Origin: an uncultured Roseovarius sp.
GTDB lineage: Bacteria > Pseudomonadota > Alphaproteobacteria > Rhodobacterales > Rhodobacteraceae
NCBI GenBank assembly: GCA_947497295.1
Contig: CANMFU010000003.1
Coordinates: forward strand, 248,001 to 312,000
Length of the DNA: 64,000 nucleotides
Reading direction: 5' to 3'
The position numbers were made by a program, and so were the translations under genes. Of the stretch, positions 54,525 to 63,540 are shown piece after piece; position 1 is the first letter of the stretch, and each line of letters opens with the position of its first letter. A model generated the notes under the pieces. That model did not search any database and was not told the DNA's origin. It saw only the letters and a program-made list of their open reading frames with translations.

Positions 54525-55493
54525 TCAATCCAGCCGGTCCGCAAGCCAGTTGGACAGCAAAAACTGCGCTATCGCGCCCTGCCGTGAGGGCGCCATGAAC
54601 GCGTGGCGGCCTGCAAATGCCTCCATCAGATCCTCGCGGGTTACCCAGGCCGCGTCTTCGATCTCGGCCGGATCAATCGTGATGTCCCGGCTCAGCGCGG
54701 TGCCATGGCAGCCCATCATCAGCGAGGCCGGAAATGGCCACGGCTGGCTGGCCAGATAGCCAACCTGGCCCACCCTTATCGCGGTCTCCTCCAGCACCTC
54801 GCGGCGCACGGCAGCCTCGATCGTCTCGCCCGGCTCGACGAACCCGGCCAGCAGCGAATACATCCCCTCAGGCCAACCCGGCGAGCGGCCCAACAGCGCC
54901 GAATTTCCCTGCGTAATAAGCATGATGACCACCGGATCGGTGCGCGGGAAATGCGGTGCGGCGCAAGCGGGGCAGCGCCGTTGCCAGCCTGCCATGGATA
55001 TGTCGCTTGCCACGCCGCAGCAGGCGCAGAAGCCGTGGCTGTCATGCCAGCCGAACAGGCCGCGCGCCGTCGCCGCAAGCTCAGCATCGCGCGGGGTCAG
55101 CAGCGTCATGATGCGGCGCAATTCGGCGAAGATGCACCTTTCGGGCAAGGCCGGATGGTGTTGCTCGCTAGGGTCGAGAAAGCTGTTCAATGTGCCCGCA
55201 TCCTGACCTTCGGGCACCCAGTGCGAGATGTCATGCGCCAGGATCAGCGGCCCCGCGCCACCCTCGCGCCCCAGCAAGATACGGCGCGCACCCTCCAGCA
55301 CCGGGTGATCTGGCCGCAACCGCACCAGCGGCGCCAGCGCGCCGGCCTGCACCAACGGCTTGCCACGCCACATAAGGATCGTCTCGGCGCCATGGTCTTT
55401 GATTGCGCGGTCCAGATCGGCCGGATTCCCGCGCAGATGCGCCACGCGGTCCAGCGCCGCGCCCCCGAATGTCACGCCCTCTGCCAGTTTCAC
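54525..55493 (-). CDS. nudC: NADH pyrophosphatase NudC (GTG start)
   Basis: A 322-residue Nudix hydrolase cleaving NADH or NAD caps on RNA to NMN(H) and AMP. A zinc ribbon with Cys pairs ('CACCGVAS' and 'CPACAAPHFPRTDP') precedes the Nudix box 'GETIEAAVRREVLEETAI' and the NudC signature 'SQPWPFPASLMM'. GTG 55493 is chosen because GGGGAGG lies five bases upstream; the upstream ATG codons (55610, 55601) would add a Cys-rich stretch with no family likeness. Confidence 0.92.
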   Translation of the reverse strand: MKLAEGVTFGGAALDRVAHLRGNPADLDRAIKDHGAETILMWRGKPLVQAGALAPLVRLRPDHPVLEGARRILLGREGGAGPLILAHDISHWVPEGQDAGTLNSFLDPSEQHHPALPERCIFAELRRIMTLLTPRDAELAATARGLFGWHDSHGFCACCGVASDISMAGWQRRCPACAAPHFPRTDPVVIMLITQGNSALLGRSPGWPEGMYSLLAGFVEPGETIEAAVRREVLEETAIRVGQVGYLASQPWPFPASLMMGCHGTALSRDITIDPAEIEDAAWVTREDLMEAFAGRHAFMAPSRQGAIAQFLLSNWLADRLD

Positions 55494-55709
55494 GCGCGCC
55501 TCCCCTGCCACTCGCGCCACCCCGTGCCACGATCCCCGCCGCCGCGCAAGCGCCGTGTCATCAAGGTAACAGGCATCGCAAAATAAACAGAACTCTCCCA
55601 TGAGTTGCATCGAGACTGTGGATTAAATTACGGGCTGTGATAAAAAACGAACTCTGACCAAACTCAGCTGCGGCAGCCAATCCCGCCCGGCCCCTTTTCG
55701 GGAGAGCGA

Positions 55710-57620
55710 ATGAACATAGGGACCCCCTTTGCCGTGCCGCATGTCTGCGCTGAGGCGCAAAGCGATGTATCGGCGCAACTACGCCTGCTTGGTACGACCG
55801 ATCTGCATGCACATCTGCTGCCCTATGATTATTACGCCGACGAGGACGGGCGCCCTTATGGCCTGTCACGCACCGCAACGCTGATCAGCGCGGCGCGCGC
55901 CGAGGTGGCCAACACGATGCTGTTCGACAATGGTGACGCGCTTCAGGGCACGCCTGTGGGCGACGTCACCAGCCAATGCAGCAGCGGCTGGAGCGGTCCG
56001 AACCCCATCATCGCCGCAATGAACCGGCTGGATTATGACGCCGCAGGCCTTGGCAATCACGAATTCAACTTTGGCCTTGATTGGCTGGGCCGAGCGCTGG
56101 CCGATGCGACCTTTCCGTTTACCTGCGCCAATGTGGTAACGCATCCCGGCGCAGGGCCAGAGGGCAGTTATCTGCCGCCATATCTGCTTTTGCCGCGACA
56201 GCTGCGCGGCGATGACGGTCAAATGCACACTCTGACGCTGGGCGTCATCGGGCTGGTGCCACCTCAGATTGCGATTTGGGACGAGGCACATCTATCCGGG
56301 AACCTGTGCGCGCATGACATGGTCGATACCGCACGCGCCATAATCCCCAAAGTGCGCGCGGCGGGCGCCGATCTGGTGCTGTTGCTGGCCCATACTGGCA
56401 TAGACACTACGGCGCCCCGGCCAATGGCCGAAAACGCGGCGCTGGCGCTGGCCGCGCTTCCGGGGGTGGATGCGATCATGGCCGGGCACAGCCATGATTT
56501 GTTCCCGCTGCCAGCACGATCAAGCGATGGTGGCGGCGTTGATCACGCGCGCGGCACATTGCACGGCACCCCCGCGCTGCTGGCCGGCGCTTATGGCACT
56601 CACCTGGGCGTCATGGATCTGACGCTAACACGCCGCGCCGGACGCTGGAAAATCAACGGGCACCACTGCGAGTTGCGCGCAGTTGCCGGCCCATGCGCTG
56701 TTGCGGCCGCGCCTGATGCAGAAATGTCGCACGCCGTGCGCTCGGCGCACAGCCTCACGCTGCGTCATATGCGCAGGCCGATTGGGCTATCTACGCAGCG
56801 TCTGCACAGCTATCTTGCGCTGGTGCGGCCTGACCCGTCGGTTGCCGTCGTCAACCTGTTGCAACAGCGCATTCTGTCCCGCGCTATTGCAGGCACATCG
56901 CTCGCCGGGTTGCCGATTCTGTCGGCAACTCCTGCGTTCAAAACGGGTGGACGCGGCGGACCTCTGAATTTCAGCGATGTGCCTGCTGGGCCGATTTCGC
57001 TGCGCCATGCCGCTGATCTTTATCCGCTTCCGAACCACCTATGCGGGGTGCCGGTTACCGGCGCCGAATTGCGCGACTGGCTGGAGCGGGCCGCGATCTG
57101 CTTTGCCACTCAGCGTCCGGGCAGGCCCGAGGCGATGCTGCGCGATCCGGCGGTGCCGGGGCATGATTTTGACGTGATCGAAGGGCTGAGTTACCAGATC
57201 GACCTGTCGGCGCCGCCCCGCTATGACCGAAACGGTGCGCTGATCAATGCGGGCGCGCAGCGCATACGTAATCTGTGCTTTGACCGCTCGCCCCTGCGTG
57301 ACACAGACAGGTTCCTGTTGGCGACCAATACCTATCGTGCGCAAGGTGGCGGTGCCTTTTTGCGCACGCGTCGCGGCGCCATTGCCCATGTCTCCAAGCG
57401 ACTGCTGCGCGACGAAATGGCCGCAGAAATTGCGCACACGCCGCTCGCCCCGCCGGAAAATTACAGCGCAAATTGGTGCTTTTCGCCAATGCCCGGAAAT
57501 TCCGTTCTGCTCAACACCGGCCCTGCCCTGCGCAGTGATCCCGCCGCGTTGGCAGAAGTGGGCGCCGAGGATCTGGGCCTGACACAAGACGGCTTTCTGC
57601 GACTGCGGATCCCGCTCTAG
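55710..57620 (+). CDS. 5'-nucleotidase / CpdB-like metallophosphoesterase
   Basis: A 636-residue bifunctional 2',3'-cyclic phosphodiesterase/3'-nucleotidase-like protein. The metallophosphatase domain has 'LLGTTDLHAHLLPYDYY' (metal Asp-x-His), 'FDNGDALQGTPVGD', 'GLGNHEFNFGLDWL' (Asn-His-Glu) and 'IMAGHSHDLFP'. A C-terminal nucleotidase domain follows (~350-600), with 'LLATNTYRAQGGGAF'. Unlike typical CpdB it has no recognisable signal peptide before the first metal motif at ~residue 35. Confidence 0.87.
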   Translation: MNIGTPFAVPHVCAEAQSDVSAQLRLLGTTDLHAHLLPYDYYADEDGRPYGLSRTATLISAARAEVANTMLFDNGDALQGTPVGDVTSQCSSGWSGPNPIIAAMNRLDYDAAGLGNHEFNFGLDWLGRALADATFPFTCANVVTHPGAGPEGSYLPPYLLLPRQLRGDDGQMHTLTLGVIGLVPPQIAIWDEAHLSGNLCAHDMVDTARAIIPKVRAAGADLVLLLAHTGIDTTAPRPMAENAALALAALPGVDAIMAGHSHDLFPLPARSSDGGGVDHARGTLHGTPALLAGAYGTHLGVMDLTLTRRAGRWKINGHHCELRAVAGPCAVAAAPDAEMSHAVRSAHSLTLRHMRRPIGLSTQRLHSYLALVRPDPSVAVVNLLQQRILSRAIAGTSLAGLPILSATPAFKTGGRGGPLNFSDVPAGPISLRHAADLYPLPNHLCGVPVTGAELRDWLERAAICFATQRPGRPEAMLRDPAVPGHDFDVIEGLSYQIDLSAPPRYDRNGALINAGAQRIRNLCFDRSPLRDTDRFLLATNTYRAQGGGAFLRTRRGAIAHVSKRLLRDEMAAEIAHTPLAPPENYSANWCFSPMPGNSVLLNTGPALRSDPAALAEVGAEDLGLTQDGFLRLRIPL

Positions 57621-57683
57621 CGCCCGAAATCATACAAGGCCGCCGTCCTTCCCTTTGCCATTATCGCAGCCCATATAGGCCTG

Positions 57684-58079
57684 ATGAGCAATCCGTCCCC
57701 CAGCCTTGACCAAATAGAGCAGATTGCCCGCGATACTGTCGCGGATCTGCCCGCCGCCTTTGCCGCCGCAGCCGCCGAGGTTGCGCTGCGCGTGCTGGAT
57801 CTGCCGGATGCCGCCATGCTGGCCGATCTGGACCTGGACGATCCGATGGGCCTGACCGGGCTTTATGAAGGCGTCCCGATGACTGAAAAATCGGTGTCCT
57901 ATCCCGCGCCCTGGCCCGATACGGTCTGGCTGTTCCGCCAGCCGATCCTGGCCGAGCTGGCAACGCGTGATGGCGTCACGCTGGAAGAGTTGGTCGCCCA
58001 TATCACGATCCACGAATTCGCGCATCATTTCGGCTGGTCCGACGATGACATCGCCACCATCGACCGCTGGTGGGAATAG
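57684..58079 (+). CDS. Zincin-like metallopeptidase-family protein
   Basis: A 131-residue small protein with His110-Glu111-Phe-Ala-His114-His115 ('ITIHEFAHHFGWSDDDI'), the minimal zincin site (PF06262-type). 'LTGLYEGVPM' and 'VWLFRQPILAELA' are further family blocks. The short size and cytoplasmic location are normal for the family; substrates are unknown. Confidence 0.88.
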   Translation: MSNPSPSLDQIEQIARDTVADLPAAFAAAAAEVALRVLDLPDAAMLADLDLDDPMGLTGLYEGVPMTEKSVSYPAPWPDTVWLFRQPILAELATRDGVTLEELVAHITIHEFAHHFGWSDDDIATIDRWWE

Positions 58080-58110
58080 CGCCGCACGATGGCGTGCTAA
58101 CGCAAGCAGC

Positions 58111-59775
58111 CTACCCCCCGCTATCGTCCCGCCAGCGGTTCACGATGGGATAGCGGCGATCCAGCCAGAACGCATGCCTACTAAGCCTAGTACCTGGCGC
58201 CGACTGGAAGCGTTTGTATTCACTAATATAAATCAGATGCTCGACCTTTTTCACATCAGCGCGGTCATACCCTGCCGCCACGCAATCAGCGACGCTGGCG
58301 TCTCCATCGATCAACAGCTCCAATATTCCATCCAGCACCGGATAATCAGGCAGTGAATCGCTGTCCTTCTGATCCGCCCGCAACTCGGCCGATGGCGGCT
58401 TGTCGATGATGGCCTGCGCGATCACCTCGCCCTGGGGGCCCTTCATCCAGCCCCGGTGATGCGCGTTGCGCCAGCGGCAGATGTCGAAAACCCGCGTCTT
58501 GTAGAGATCCTTGATCGGGTTGTAGCCGCCATTCATGTCGCCATAGATCGTCGCGTACCCCACCGCCACTTCGGATTTATTGCCGGTGGTCAGCAGCATT
58601 TCCCCGAACTTGTTGGACAGCGCCATCAGTAGCAGACCGCGCAGGCGCGACTGGATGTTCTCCTCGGTCACGTCCGGGGCGGTCCCTTCAAACAGCGGCG
58701 CCAACGTCGCGGTGATCGCCGCACGCCCCTCGGTGATGGGCACGAAATCATAGCGGCAACCCAGAGCGTCGGCGACGGCCTGCGCATCGTCAAGCGATGC
58801 TTGCGACGTATATTCCGAGGGCAGCATGACACAGCGTACGTTGCCTGCGCCCAGCGCATCGACGGCAATCACCGCGACGATGGCCGAATCCAGACCGCCC
58901 GACAGGCCCAGCAGCACCTTTTTAAAACCGGCTTTGCGCAGATAGTCGCGCAGCGCGACGACCATTGCATGGTAATCCTGCTCCAGACTGTCCGGGATAT
59001 GTGCCAGATCGCCCTTTTGCGCCGTCCAGCCGTCCGGTCCGCGCGTGAAATCCACGTGGCACAGCGCATCCTCGAACAGCGGCATCTGCACCGCCAAGGC
59101 ACCGCCGGGGTTCAGCACAAAACTGCCGCCGTCGAACACCTGATCATCCTGCGCACCGGTCATGTTCAGATAGACCAGCGGCAAACCCGTCTCGATCACA
59201 CGGCTGACCATGATCGTCTGGCGCACGCTCATCTTACCGCGATAATAGGGCGACCCGTTGGGAACCAGCAGCAATTCGGCCCCGGTCTCCGCCAGCGTTT
59301 CGGCCACATCCTCGTGCCAGGCGTCCTCGCAGATCGGGCTGCCTATGCGCATATCCTTCACCGTATAAGGCCCGCTTAAAGGCGCCGAGCCATACAGGCG
59401 CACCTCATCGAAAACAGTTTCATTCGGCAGATGGTGTTTCAGCACGCGAGCCGACACCTTGCCGCCCTGAAGCACATAATAAGCGTTGCAGAGCTCCGCG
59501 CCCTCCATTGCTGGTCCGCCGATGCCGATGGCCGGGCCGTCTGAACACTCAGCTGCCAGCGCATCAATCGCGGCGATGGCGGCTTGATGAAACGCAGGCT
59601 TCAGCACCAGATCCTGCGTATTGTAGCCGGTGATGAACATCTCTGGCAGCGCCACCATGTCAGAGCCGGCGTTGCGGGCGGCATCCCATGCTACGCGGGC
59701 CTGTTCCGCATTGCCGTCAATATCGCCCACCGTTGGATTAAGCTGGGCAAGGGTCAGGCGAAATCTGTCGGACAT
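58111..59775 (-). CDS. nadE: Glutamine-dependent NAD+ synthetase
   Basis: A 554-residue two-domain enzyme that amidates deamido-NAD. N-terminal glutaminase (nitrilase fold): Glu in 'MVALPEMFITGYNTQD', Lys region 'ARVLKHHLPNETVFDE', and Cys in 'GSPICEDAWHED'. C-terminal synthetase: ATP loop 'LLGLSGGLDSAIVAVIA' and 'MLPSEYTSQASLDDAQ'. All catalytic residues are present. Last residues convergent with the zincin gene. Confidence 0.95.
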   Translation of the reverse strand: MSDRFRLTLAQLNPTVGDIDGNAEQARVAWDAARNAGSDMVALPEMFITGYNTQDLVLKPAFHQAAIAAIDALAAECSDGPAIGIGGPAMEGAELCNAYYVLQGGKVSARVLKHHLPNETVFDEVRLYGSAPLSGPYTVKDMRIGSPICEDAWHEDVAETLAETGAELLLVPNGSPYYRGKMSVRQTIMVSRVIETGLPLVYLNMTGAQDDQVFDGGSFVLNPGGALAVQMPLFEDALCHVDFTRGPDGWTAQKGDLAHIPDSLEQDYHAMVVALRDYLRKAGFKKVLLGLSGGLDSAIVAVIAVDALGAGNVRCVMLPSEYTSQASLDDAQAVADALGCRYDFVPITEGRAAITATLAPLFEGTAPDVTEENIQSRLRGLLLMALSNKFGEMLLTTGNKSEVAVGYATIYGDMNGGYNPIKDLYKTRVFDICRWRNAHHRGWMKGPQGEVIAQAIIDKPPSAELRADQKDSDSLPDYPVLDGILELLIDGDASVADCVAAGYDRADVKKVEHLIYISEYKRFQSAPGTRLSRHAFWLDRRYPIVNRWRDDSGG

Positions 59776-59984
59776 GGGCGTTTCCTTCTATGATCCTGCC
59801 CTGATCTAGAGTGTTTTTGCGCGCACCCCAATCGCAGAATGACCTAAAAGCAGCGCCATTGGCGAAACGCTTCCGGCGGCACCGGGCCGATACGGACGAA
59901 TCGCGTTGCCCCGAGGGGGTGCGTCCATTAGTTTTGCCCCAAAGTCGCCCCACGGGCGCGACGGCAAGGCATCCGGGGCAGAGC

Positions 59985-61541
59985 ATGGTATCCAATTTGA
60001 GACGACAGACCTTTTTCGCCGCCACATTGGCGCTGGCCTCTGGGATGCTGGGCACGCCGCTGGCGGCGCAGGACGGCACAATCCAGACCAAACAGTACGA
60101 CGATGGCGGCGTCTATGAGGGCACGTTCAAGGACGGGCTTCAGCACGGCACCGGCACCTACACGCTGCCCAATGGCTATGAGTACAGCGGCGACTGGCAG
60201 GAGGGCGAAATCAAGGGCCGCGGCGTCGCGCGGTTTCCCAATGGATCGGTCTATGAGGGCGAATTTGCCTTGGGCAAGCCCAATGGCACCGGCAAGATCG
60301 TGTTCACCGATGGCGGCACCTACGAGGGCAGCTGGCTGAACGGCAAGATCAACGGGCGCGGCATCGCCATTTATGCCAACGGCGTCCGTTACGAGGGCGA
60401 ATTCATGAACGCCATGCACCACGGACGCGGCACGATGACCTCCCCGGGGGGCTACATTTATGAAGGCGACTGGGTCGATGGCGTCAAGGACGGCTCTGCC
60501 TCGATCACTTATCCTGACGGTGCCACCTATGTGGGCGAGGTCAAGCGCGGCGCGCGGGACGGCACCGGCACACTGACCATGCCCGATGGGCTGATCTATG
60601 CGGGCCTGTGGAAAGACGGCCAGATCGACGGTAAGGGCACACTGACCCAGCCCAATGGCGATGTCTATGAGGGCACGCTTGTCGCTGGCCGCCGCGAGGG
60701 GCAGGGCCGCGTCGTCTATGACAGCGGCGACGTCTACGAGGGCGAATTCAGCGACGATAAACGCGACGGTCAGGGCACATTTACCGGCACCGATGGCTAC
60801 GTCTACAAAGGGTCCTGGGTCGCGGGCAAGATTTCCGGCACAGGCCGCGTTACCTATCCGGACGGGTCCGTATACGAGGGTGATTTCCGCAACGATCTGG
60901 CCAATGGCGAGGGCAAAATCACCTACCCCGATGGCGCCACCTATGATGGCCAGTGGACCGATGGTGTGATCGAAGGGCAAGGCCGCGCCACCTATCCCAG
61001 CGGTCTGGTCTATGAGGGCATGTTCCAGAACGCACGCAACCACGGCCAAGGGGTGATGACCTACGCCGATGGCTACCGCTATGAGGGCGAATGGGCGGAT
61101 GGCGAACGGCAGGGCCAAGGCACCGCCACCTATCCTGACGGCACCGTTTATACCGGCAGCTTTGTCAACGGACAGCGCGACGGCACCGGCAAGATCGTGA
61201 TGCCCGACGGATTTGTCTACGAGGGCGAATGGAAAGACGGTGAAATCAACGGCACCGGCGTTGCAACCTATGTAAACGGTGACGTTTACGAGGGGCTTTT
61301 CGTGGATGGCAAGAGGCAGGGCGCCGGCACGATGCGCTATGCGTCAGGTCAGGAAGAGACCGGCGACTGGCAGGACGGCGCATTGCCGACAGGCACCCCC
61401 ATAGACGAAAGCGCCGCACCGGAAGCGCCGCCGGAAAGCGCACCGGAAGCTCCGCCGGAGAGCGCACCGGATGCGTCGCCCGCGGGCAGCAACGCCGGGT
61501 CCGATGCGCCCGAGGCAGGCATCGCCACACAAACGCAGTAA
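59985..61541 (+). CDS. Exported MORN-repeat protein (about 18 repeats)
   Basis: A 518-residue secreted protein made almost wholly of MORN repeats. A signal peptide ends near 'TPLAAQ'. From ~residue 35 to 450 there are about 18 full units of exactly 23 residues, consensus G-x-x-Y-E-G-x-(F/W)-x-x-G-x-x-x-G-x-G-x-x-x-Y-x-(D/N), plus a partial last unit. A Pro/Glu/Ala/Ser-rich tail with a short internal repeat ('EAPPESAP') ends the protein. MORN arrays form long beta hairpins that bind lipids or serve as scaffolds. ATG 59985 gives the signal peptide; the frame is open further upstream. Confidence 0.9.
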   Translation: MVSNLRRQTFFAATLALASGMLGTPLAAQDGTIQTKQYDDGGVYEGTFKDGLQHGTGTYTLPNGYEYSGDWQEGEIKGRGVARFPNGSVYEGEFALGKPNGTGKIVFTDGGTYEGSWLNGKINGRGIAIYANGVRYEGEFMNAMHHGRGTMTSPGGYIYEGDWVDGVKDGSASITYPDGATYVGEVKRGARDGTGTLTMPDGLIYAGLWKDGQIDGKGTLTQPNGDVYEGTLVAGRREGQGRVVYDSGDVYEGEFSDDKRDGQGTFTGTDGYVYKGSWVAGKISGTGRVTYPDGSVYEGDFRNDLANGEGKITYPDGATYDGQWTDGVIEGQGRATYPSGLVYEGMFQNARNHGQGVMTYADGYRYEGEWADGERQGQGTATYPDGTVYTGSFVNGQRDGTGKIVMPDGFVYEGEWKDGEINGTGVATYVNGDVYEGLFVDGKRQGAGTMRYASGQEETGDWQDGALPTGTPIDESAAPEAPPESAPEAPPESAPDASPAGSNAGSDAPEAGIATQTQ

Positions 61542-61577
61542 CCCATGCGCGACAGCGTAAAAACCGGAGGATACTAG

Positions 61578-62030
61578 ATGCGCTATACCGGATCATGCCT
61601 GTGCGGTGCCGCCAGGTTCAGCTTTGACCATTCCGCGCCCGAAGCCGCGGCATGTCACTGCGGAATGTGCCGCAAACAGTCGGGCGGCATCGTGATATCC
61701 ATCCAGGTGCCCGCCGATGCGCTCGACATCCAGGCCCGTGACACGATCAAGATCTACAAGTCGTCGCAATGGGGAGAGCGCGCTTTTTGCAGCACCTGCG
61801 GCAGCAGCCTGTGGTATCGCCTTGTTGCACCGGGTCCGCAGCACGGCACATATTACGTCAACATGGGCACGCTGAATGACACCAGCGGCATTACCCTGAC
61901 GCATGAGTTGTTCATCGACGACAAGCCCGAAGCCTACGCGCTGGAAGGCGATCACCAGCGAATCACCGGCGCCGAATTTTTTGCCATGATCGACACCAGC
62001 AAAGCGACCTATGACCAGGACGAGCGCTAG
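61578..62030 (+). CDS. GFA-family (glutathione-dependent formaldehyde-activating-like) protein
   Basis: A 150-residue zinc protein. Cys7, Cys9, Cys26, Cys28 and Cys31 ('SCLCGA' and 'CHCGMCRKQSGG') and 'RAFCSTCGSSLWYR' match the GFA family. Most members have no proven formaldehyde role and are simply annotated 'GFA family'. AGGATACTAG precedes the ATG. Its stop overlaps the holA stop from the other strand by about 3 bp. Confidence 0.9.
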   Translation: MRYTGSCLCGAARFSFDHSAPEAAACHCGMCRKQSGGIVISIQVPADALDIQARDTIKIYKSSQWGERAFCSTCGSSLWYRLVAPGPQHGTYYVNMGTLNDTSGITLTHELFIDDKPEAYALEGDHQRITGAEFFAMIDTSKATYDQDER

Positions 62031-63052
62031 CGCCGAACCGTCATCGCCAGCCGGATCAGCGCGCGCTCGACCAGCGGCATTTGCGGCGCGGTCTGCGCGG
62101 CCGAGCGCAGCGCCAGATCGGTTTCCGTCAGCAGGCTGAGCGCCGTTTCCAGATTGGCCGCGCCCCAGGCCTGCGCCTGCCTTTGCATACGGTCGCGGCG
62201 CGGGCCGAACACCGGCGGACGCATCCGCGCAATGCCCTGTGACACGCCGCCAGGATCGGACGCCGCCGTATAGAGCGTGCGAAAATGTCGCGTTGCCGCA
62301 ATGCAAAGCGCCACTGGCTGCACTCCTTGGGCGCGCAGCCGTTTCATCATCGGGCCAATCTCACCCGAGCGCGATTCGGCTACGATATGCAGGATGTCGT
62401 CCAGATCCGCCTCGACCGAGGCTGGCGCGCAGGCGGCAATATCGTGAGGGCTGAGGGGCGTATCATCGTCCAGCTTGTACAGCGACAGCTTGTCCATGGT
62501 CTGACGGAAATCACCGGGATCCAGGGCGCGCGCCAGATCATGCAGATCGCGCAGCGCGTCCTGCCCGATATCCTTGAGCCCCGATTTTTTCAGGGTCTCC
62601 TCGATCTCTGCCCTACTAGGCGGCTCGTCATAGATTGCGGCGGCATAGACATTCTTGTGCGCTTCAAAGGTTTTGCGCAGCTTGGACGTGGGTTTCAGCT
62701 GCCCGGCCGTCACGATTATCTGCGCATCCCCCTCGCTCCAATCCTCCAGTGCAGCAAGGATGGGCGCCGCCAGCGCCTCGGTCGCGTCCTCGACAAAGGC
62801 GACGCGCGGACCGGGAAAGAAGCTGGCCGCCTTGACCGCATCATTCAGCCGCGCAGGATCTTTGCGCAGATCGCCCGCTTGCATGCGGGTGACGCGCATT
62901 TCCTCATCGCCGGTGGGGCCGACCAGCGCCGCGATCACCTCAGCCCGGCGCAGGGCGATGCGCATGGCGTCAGCGCCATAGATCAGCAGCCCCGCACGCG
63001 CCGAATCGGGCCGCGCGAAGTAAGCGGGTGCATCCTTGGGCGCGAGTTTCAT
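62027..63052 (-). CDS. holA: DNA polymerase III, delta subunit
   Basis: A 341-residue clamp-loader subunit that opens the beta clamp. 'GLLIYGADAMRIALRRAEVI' at the N-terminus, 'EDATEALAAPILAALEDWSE' and 'LHDLARALDPGDFRQTMDKL' are typical of alphaproteobacterial HolA. No intact Walker A is expected in delta. The start overlaps the lptE stop (ATGA), and the order leuS-lptE-holA is conserved in Rhodobacteraceae. Confidence 0.93.
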   Translation of the reverse strand: MKLAPKDAPAYFARPDSARAGLLIYGADAMRIALRRAEVIAALVGPTGDEEMRVTRMQAGDLRKDPARLNDAVKAASFFPGPRVAFVEDATEALAAPILAALEDWSEGDAQIIVTAGQLKPTSKLRKTFEAHKNVYAAAIYDEPPSRAEIEETLKKSGLKDIGQDALRDLHDLARALDPGDFRQTMDKLSLYKLDDDTPLSPHDIAACAPASVEADLDDILHIVAESRSGEIGPMMKRLRAQGVQPVALCIAATRHFRTLYTAASDPGGVSQGIARMRPPVFGPRRDRMQRQAQAWGAANLETALSLLTETDLALRSAAQTAPQMPLVERALIRLAMTVRR

Positions 63053-63540
63053 AAGCCCGAGGCGGGAACAGCGACGATCAACCGTGTAACAATCTGATCG
63101 GCAAGAATAGTCATCAGCCGCTCGCGCGCATCCCCCTCGGACGCTTGCGCCGCCACCGTCGAGCCGGACGCGGAATAGCCAACAAAATTGTTGACCCTGC
63201 CCGAAGTGATGACCTCATTCGTCTCGAAATCGCGCAGCGCATAGGTGGCTTCGCCCAGCAGGTTGAACCGGGTCGTCACGTTATCCTTTGAGATGGCGAT
63301 GGATTCGGTGTCCACGTCAATCGCGTAGCTCAGCCCGTAGCGCCCAGGGTTGGCGCGGCCCAGCCGCGTCTCCAGCTCGCGGGTCAGCAGATAGGCATCC
63401 CGCGTGATTGGCGCATCGACCAGCACCTTGCCTTGCAGGGCCGTGCCCGCGCCGCCTGGCCCATACACCGGGGCAAAGCCGCAGGCCGGGATCGCGGCCA
63501 GCGCCGCAATACAAAAGGCACGTCTGTTAAATGACGACAT
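63049..63540 (-). CDS. lptE: LPS-assembly lipoprotein LptE
   Basis: A 163-residue outer-membrane lipoprotein that plugs LptD in LPS export. The type II signal peptide ends at lipobox IPAC (Cys20), followed by '[12 protein letters not shown]', the usual LptE opening. '[17 protein letters not shown]' is the conserved C-terminal helix. ATG 63540 is used: it gives the signal peptide and overlaps the leuS 3' end by 14 bp. Confidence 0.92.
   Translation of the reverse strand: MSSFNRRAFCIAALAAIPACGFAPVYGPGGAGTALQGKVLVDAPITRDAYLLTRELETRLGRANPGRYGLSYAIDVDTESIAISKDNVTTRFNLLGEATYALRDFETNEVITSGRVNNFVGYSASGSTVAAQASEGDARERLMTILADQIVTRLIVAVPASGL

Noticed and set aside
59928-61118. A 396-codon open frame on the minus strand opposite the MORN gene
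   Set aside because: Its regular repeats only mirror the 69-bp MORN periodicity.
60080-61370. Regular DNA repeats that could suggest a CRISPR or satellite array
   Set aside because: The period is 69 bp in frame, units vary at third positions, and they encode MORN repeats inside an intact exported protein.
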